Source of the DNA: Thermacetogenium phaeum DSM 12270 | GTDB lineage: Bacteria; Bacillota; DSM-12270; Thermacetogeniales; Thermacetogeniaceae | Direction of reading: 5' to 3' | DNA length: 64,000 nucleotides | NCBI RefSeq assembly: GCF_000305935.1 | Contig: NC_018870.1 | Coordinates: 265,942-329,941, forward strand | In this document: positions 63,801-64,000 of the stretch, one piece after another | How the letters are laid out: each line of letters opens with the position of its first letter | Position numbering within the stretch: position 1 is the stretch's first letter | The notes under the pieces: generated by a model | Database searches by the model: none | What the model was told of the DNA's origin: nothing | What the model saw: the letters and a program-made list of their open reading frames with translations, nothing else | Made by a program: the position numbers and the translations under genes

Positions 63801-63955
63801 TAGAGATAGTTGGCCGCTCTGTCCGCCAGACCAGATAAATCAGAAGATCCGGCGTGGGCGAAGGGAACCGCCGGGGGAAGTGCCGCAAAAGAGAACGACA
63901 TTACGGCGATGAGCAGTAAGGCGAGGACTCTGAAGCCTTTTCTCCTGGTTGACAT
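60896..63955 (-). CDS. SLH-anchored surface protein with toroid, Ig-like and DUF4430 domains
   Basis: 1019 residues; ATG 63955 with AAAGGAGG upstream. Order: signal peptide (about 1-35, VLALLLIAVMSFSFAALPPA), prenyltransferase/intrinsic-factor-like toroid repeats (about 40-330; QKEDGSFAVSDWEDP, NPDGSFGTSKNAMDATWALW), Big_2 Ig-like domain (EPTSASLSVGEKVYF, about 333-410), DUF4430 domain (GELLYGPGPVTI, ALGALDATDLPYSM, GWCYVVNGNIPSV), a helical/beta spacer, and three SLH repeats (FKDVTSHWARETIELMA, FSDVPPDHWGYRAIEAA, GYGDSDRISEWAKEG) that bind wall polymer. It combines both halves of the transcobalamin architecture on one wall-bound chain, upstream of the ECF genes. Confidence 0.9.
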   Translation of the reverse strand: MSTRRKGFRVLALLLIAVMSFSFAALPPAVPFAHAGSSDLSGLADRAANYLYNEFVREGAKNGDSSVGSYAVWTLTQAGVDVSAWLHDGTSLKDAVIEIITQDIADPEVSVKVLAQDLLAAQALERQDLAEELLEVLKNREQSTGGFDYNVYSDMPAYDLLGRSGKLDAMNTDYARNYILSTQNKVYASIPEAVYESVYGSWGMSWDGVFYPDFITTAQAIRALSYLDPLKEDPEIRAAVDLGLQWLKKQQKEDGSFAVSDWEDPLINTVEMVATLEVLEIDPSSLTSNTGKSPVDYLIGNALNPDGSFGTSKNAMDATWALWGYWLLGGRVQNQLFMEPTSASLSVGEKVYFKSMLNGSDVTQDAVWTVGEQSIASVAYGLVTGLKAGTTVVSAAYGGLTGSAVLTVKSPVPPGGTSTYTVEIAVVGMDGELLYGPGPVTISAGSRWGMTALGALDATDLPYSMSDQWPDFIESIAGQAGSGMAGWCYVVNGNIPSVAAAKYDVRDGDRIIWYYSKDINEPPPKWDDLVKRAASGTVSPSAAVEEIADLLTDLEKSKLTPGEVITGIGDLLDQLGAAEATEELKSKLAEAVNALSLRLAKIPDEALSVRTDGATAKVEVDGDAIKNQVSAVKSAVTLAEKLEQIGVNEVGNLALEQIVVKLPTELASQKGFTVELPAEAGEELVSANLGLAVEGPEVSLSLPPEVLKKACDTAPNLAGLELAVARREPSKLNPFKGASVVGNVAFDLEANTITAEGKKESLKGSFSKKVTVTLSLEGIDLGGIDRGRLAVYRQKGDGSWEFVGGSLSADEKSYSFETDHLSVYSLMEFQNPFKDVTSHWARETIELMAMRLIARGISEDSFAPDQKLSRAQFAAFLVRALDVEEETPQVRTFSDVPPDHWGYRAIEAAFREGLVAGTGAGRFEPERAIKREEMAVILAAVLKRNGIATALTDTQRDEVLKGYGDSDRISEWAKEGLAVCVSKGIIKGRAEAALAPLGSATRAEAVVVLENLLRLLGKL

Positions 63956-64000
63956 CTGAAAATCCTCCTTTCCTTATTACCGATAGTAGGGAGACTAGAA

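Overview
The window reads as chromosome from a Gram-positive, clostridial (Bacillota) bacterium. The evidence is strong AGGAGG-type ribosome binding sites, S-layer-homology (SLH) surface proteins, an ECF transporter, a CpsD-type tyrosine kinase, a sigma-D-like flagellin promoter and a YwfO/YwgA-like gene pair. The very large number of toxin-antitoxin (TA) genes and the GC-rich backbone recall anaerobic, often thermophilic Clostridia, but the species cannot be fixed from the sequence alone.

Region 1 (1-22.5 kb, + strand) is a surface polysaccharide locus. It holds an O-antigen-ligase-like protein with a TPR tail (cut by the window edge), a Wzz-like chain-length protein, a CpsD-like BY-kinase, sugar-nucleotide enzymes (two SDR epimerases, UDP-glucose dehydrogenase, a CapD-like 4,6-dehydratase), an initiating phosphoglycosyl transferase, a Wzx flippase, an asparagine-synthase-like protein, three GT4 glycosyltransferases, and a second polymerase (Wzy) gene. 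That Wzy gene is broken by a complete 1,945-bp insertion sequence with a 7-bp target duplication, and also by a frameshift. AT-rich blocks (about 4.3-6.4 kb and 10.9-19.3 kb) alternate with GC-rich blocks, which suggests cassette exchange.

Region 2 (22.6-28 kb) carries a YwfO/YwgA-like HD phosphohydrolase operon, an Apea/HEPN-like protein and gene fragments, including a HicA remnant.

Region 3 (28-55.3 kb) is a mosaic of about 18 intact, broken or duplicated TA loci (RHH-PIN, AbrB-PIN, Phd-PIN, MntA-HepT, RelB-RelE, HTH-PIN). They are interleaved with a chemoreceptor with a C-terminal Cache-like domain, an Rpn-type nuclease, a methyltransferase-nucleotidyltransferase fusion, a membrane diguanylate cyclase, a flagellin gene, and an unrecognised two-gene AT-rich operon (50.4-53.7 kb) whose first protein ends in a PLD-like HDR motif. 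That operon is the best candidate for an undescribed, possibly defensive, system.

Region 4 (55.2-64 kb, - strand) is one coherent transport locus. An SLH-anchored protein and a secreted protein with alpha/alpha-toroid (prenyltransferase/intrinsic-factor-like) repeats and a membrane-anchored DUF4430 protein precede an ECF T component, a fused double-ABC ATPase and an S component. Because toroid plus DUF4430 is the architecture of animal intrinsic factor and transcobalamin, the locus may be a surface capture and uptake system for cobalamin or a similar ligand.
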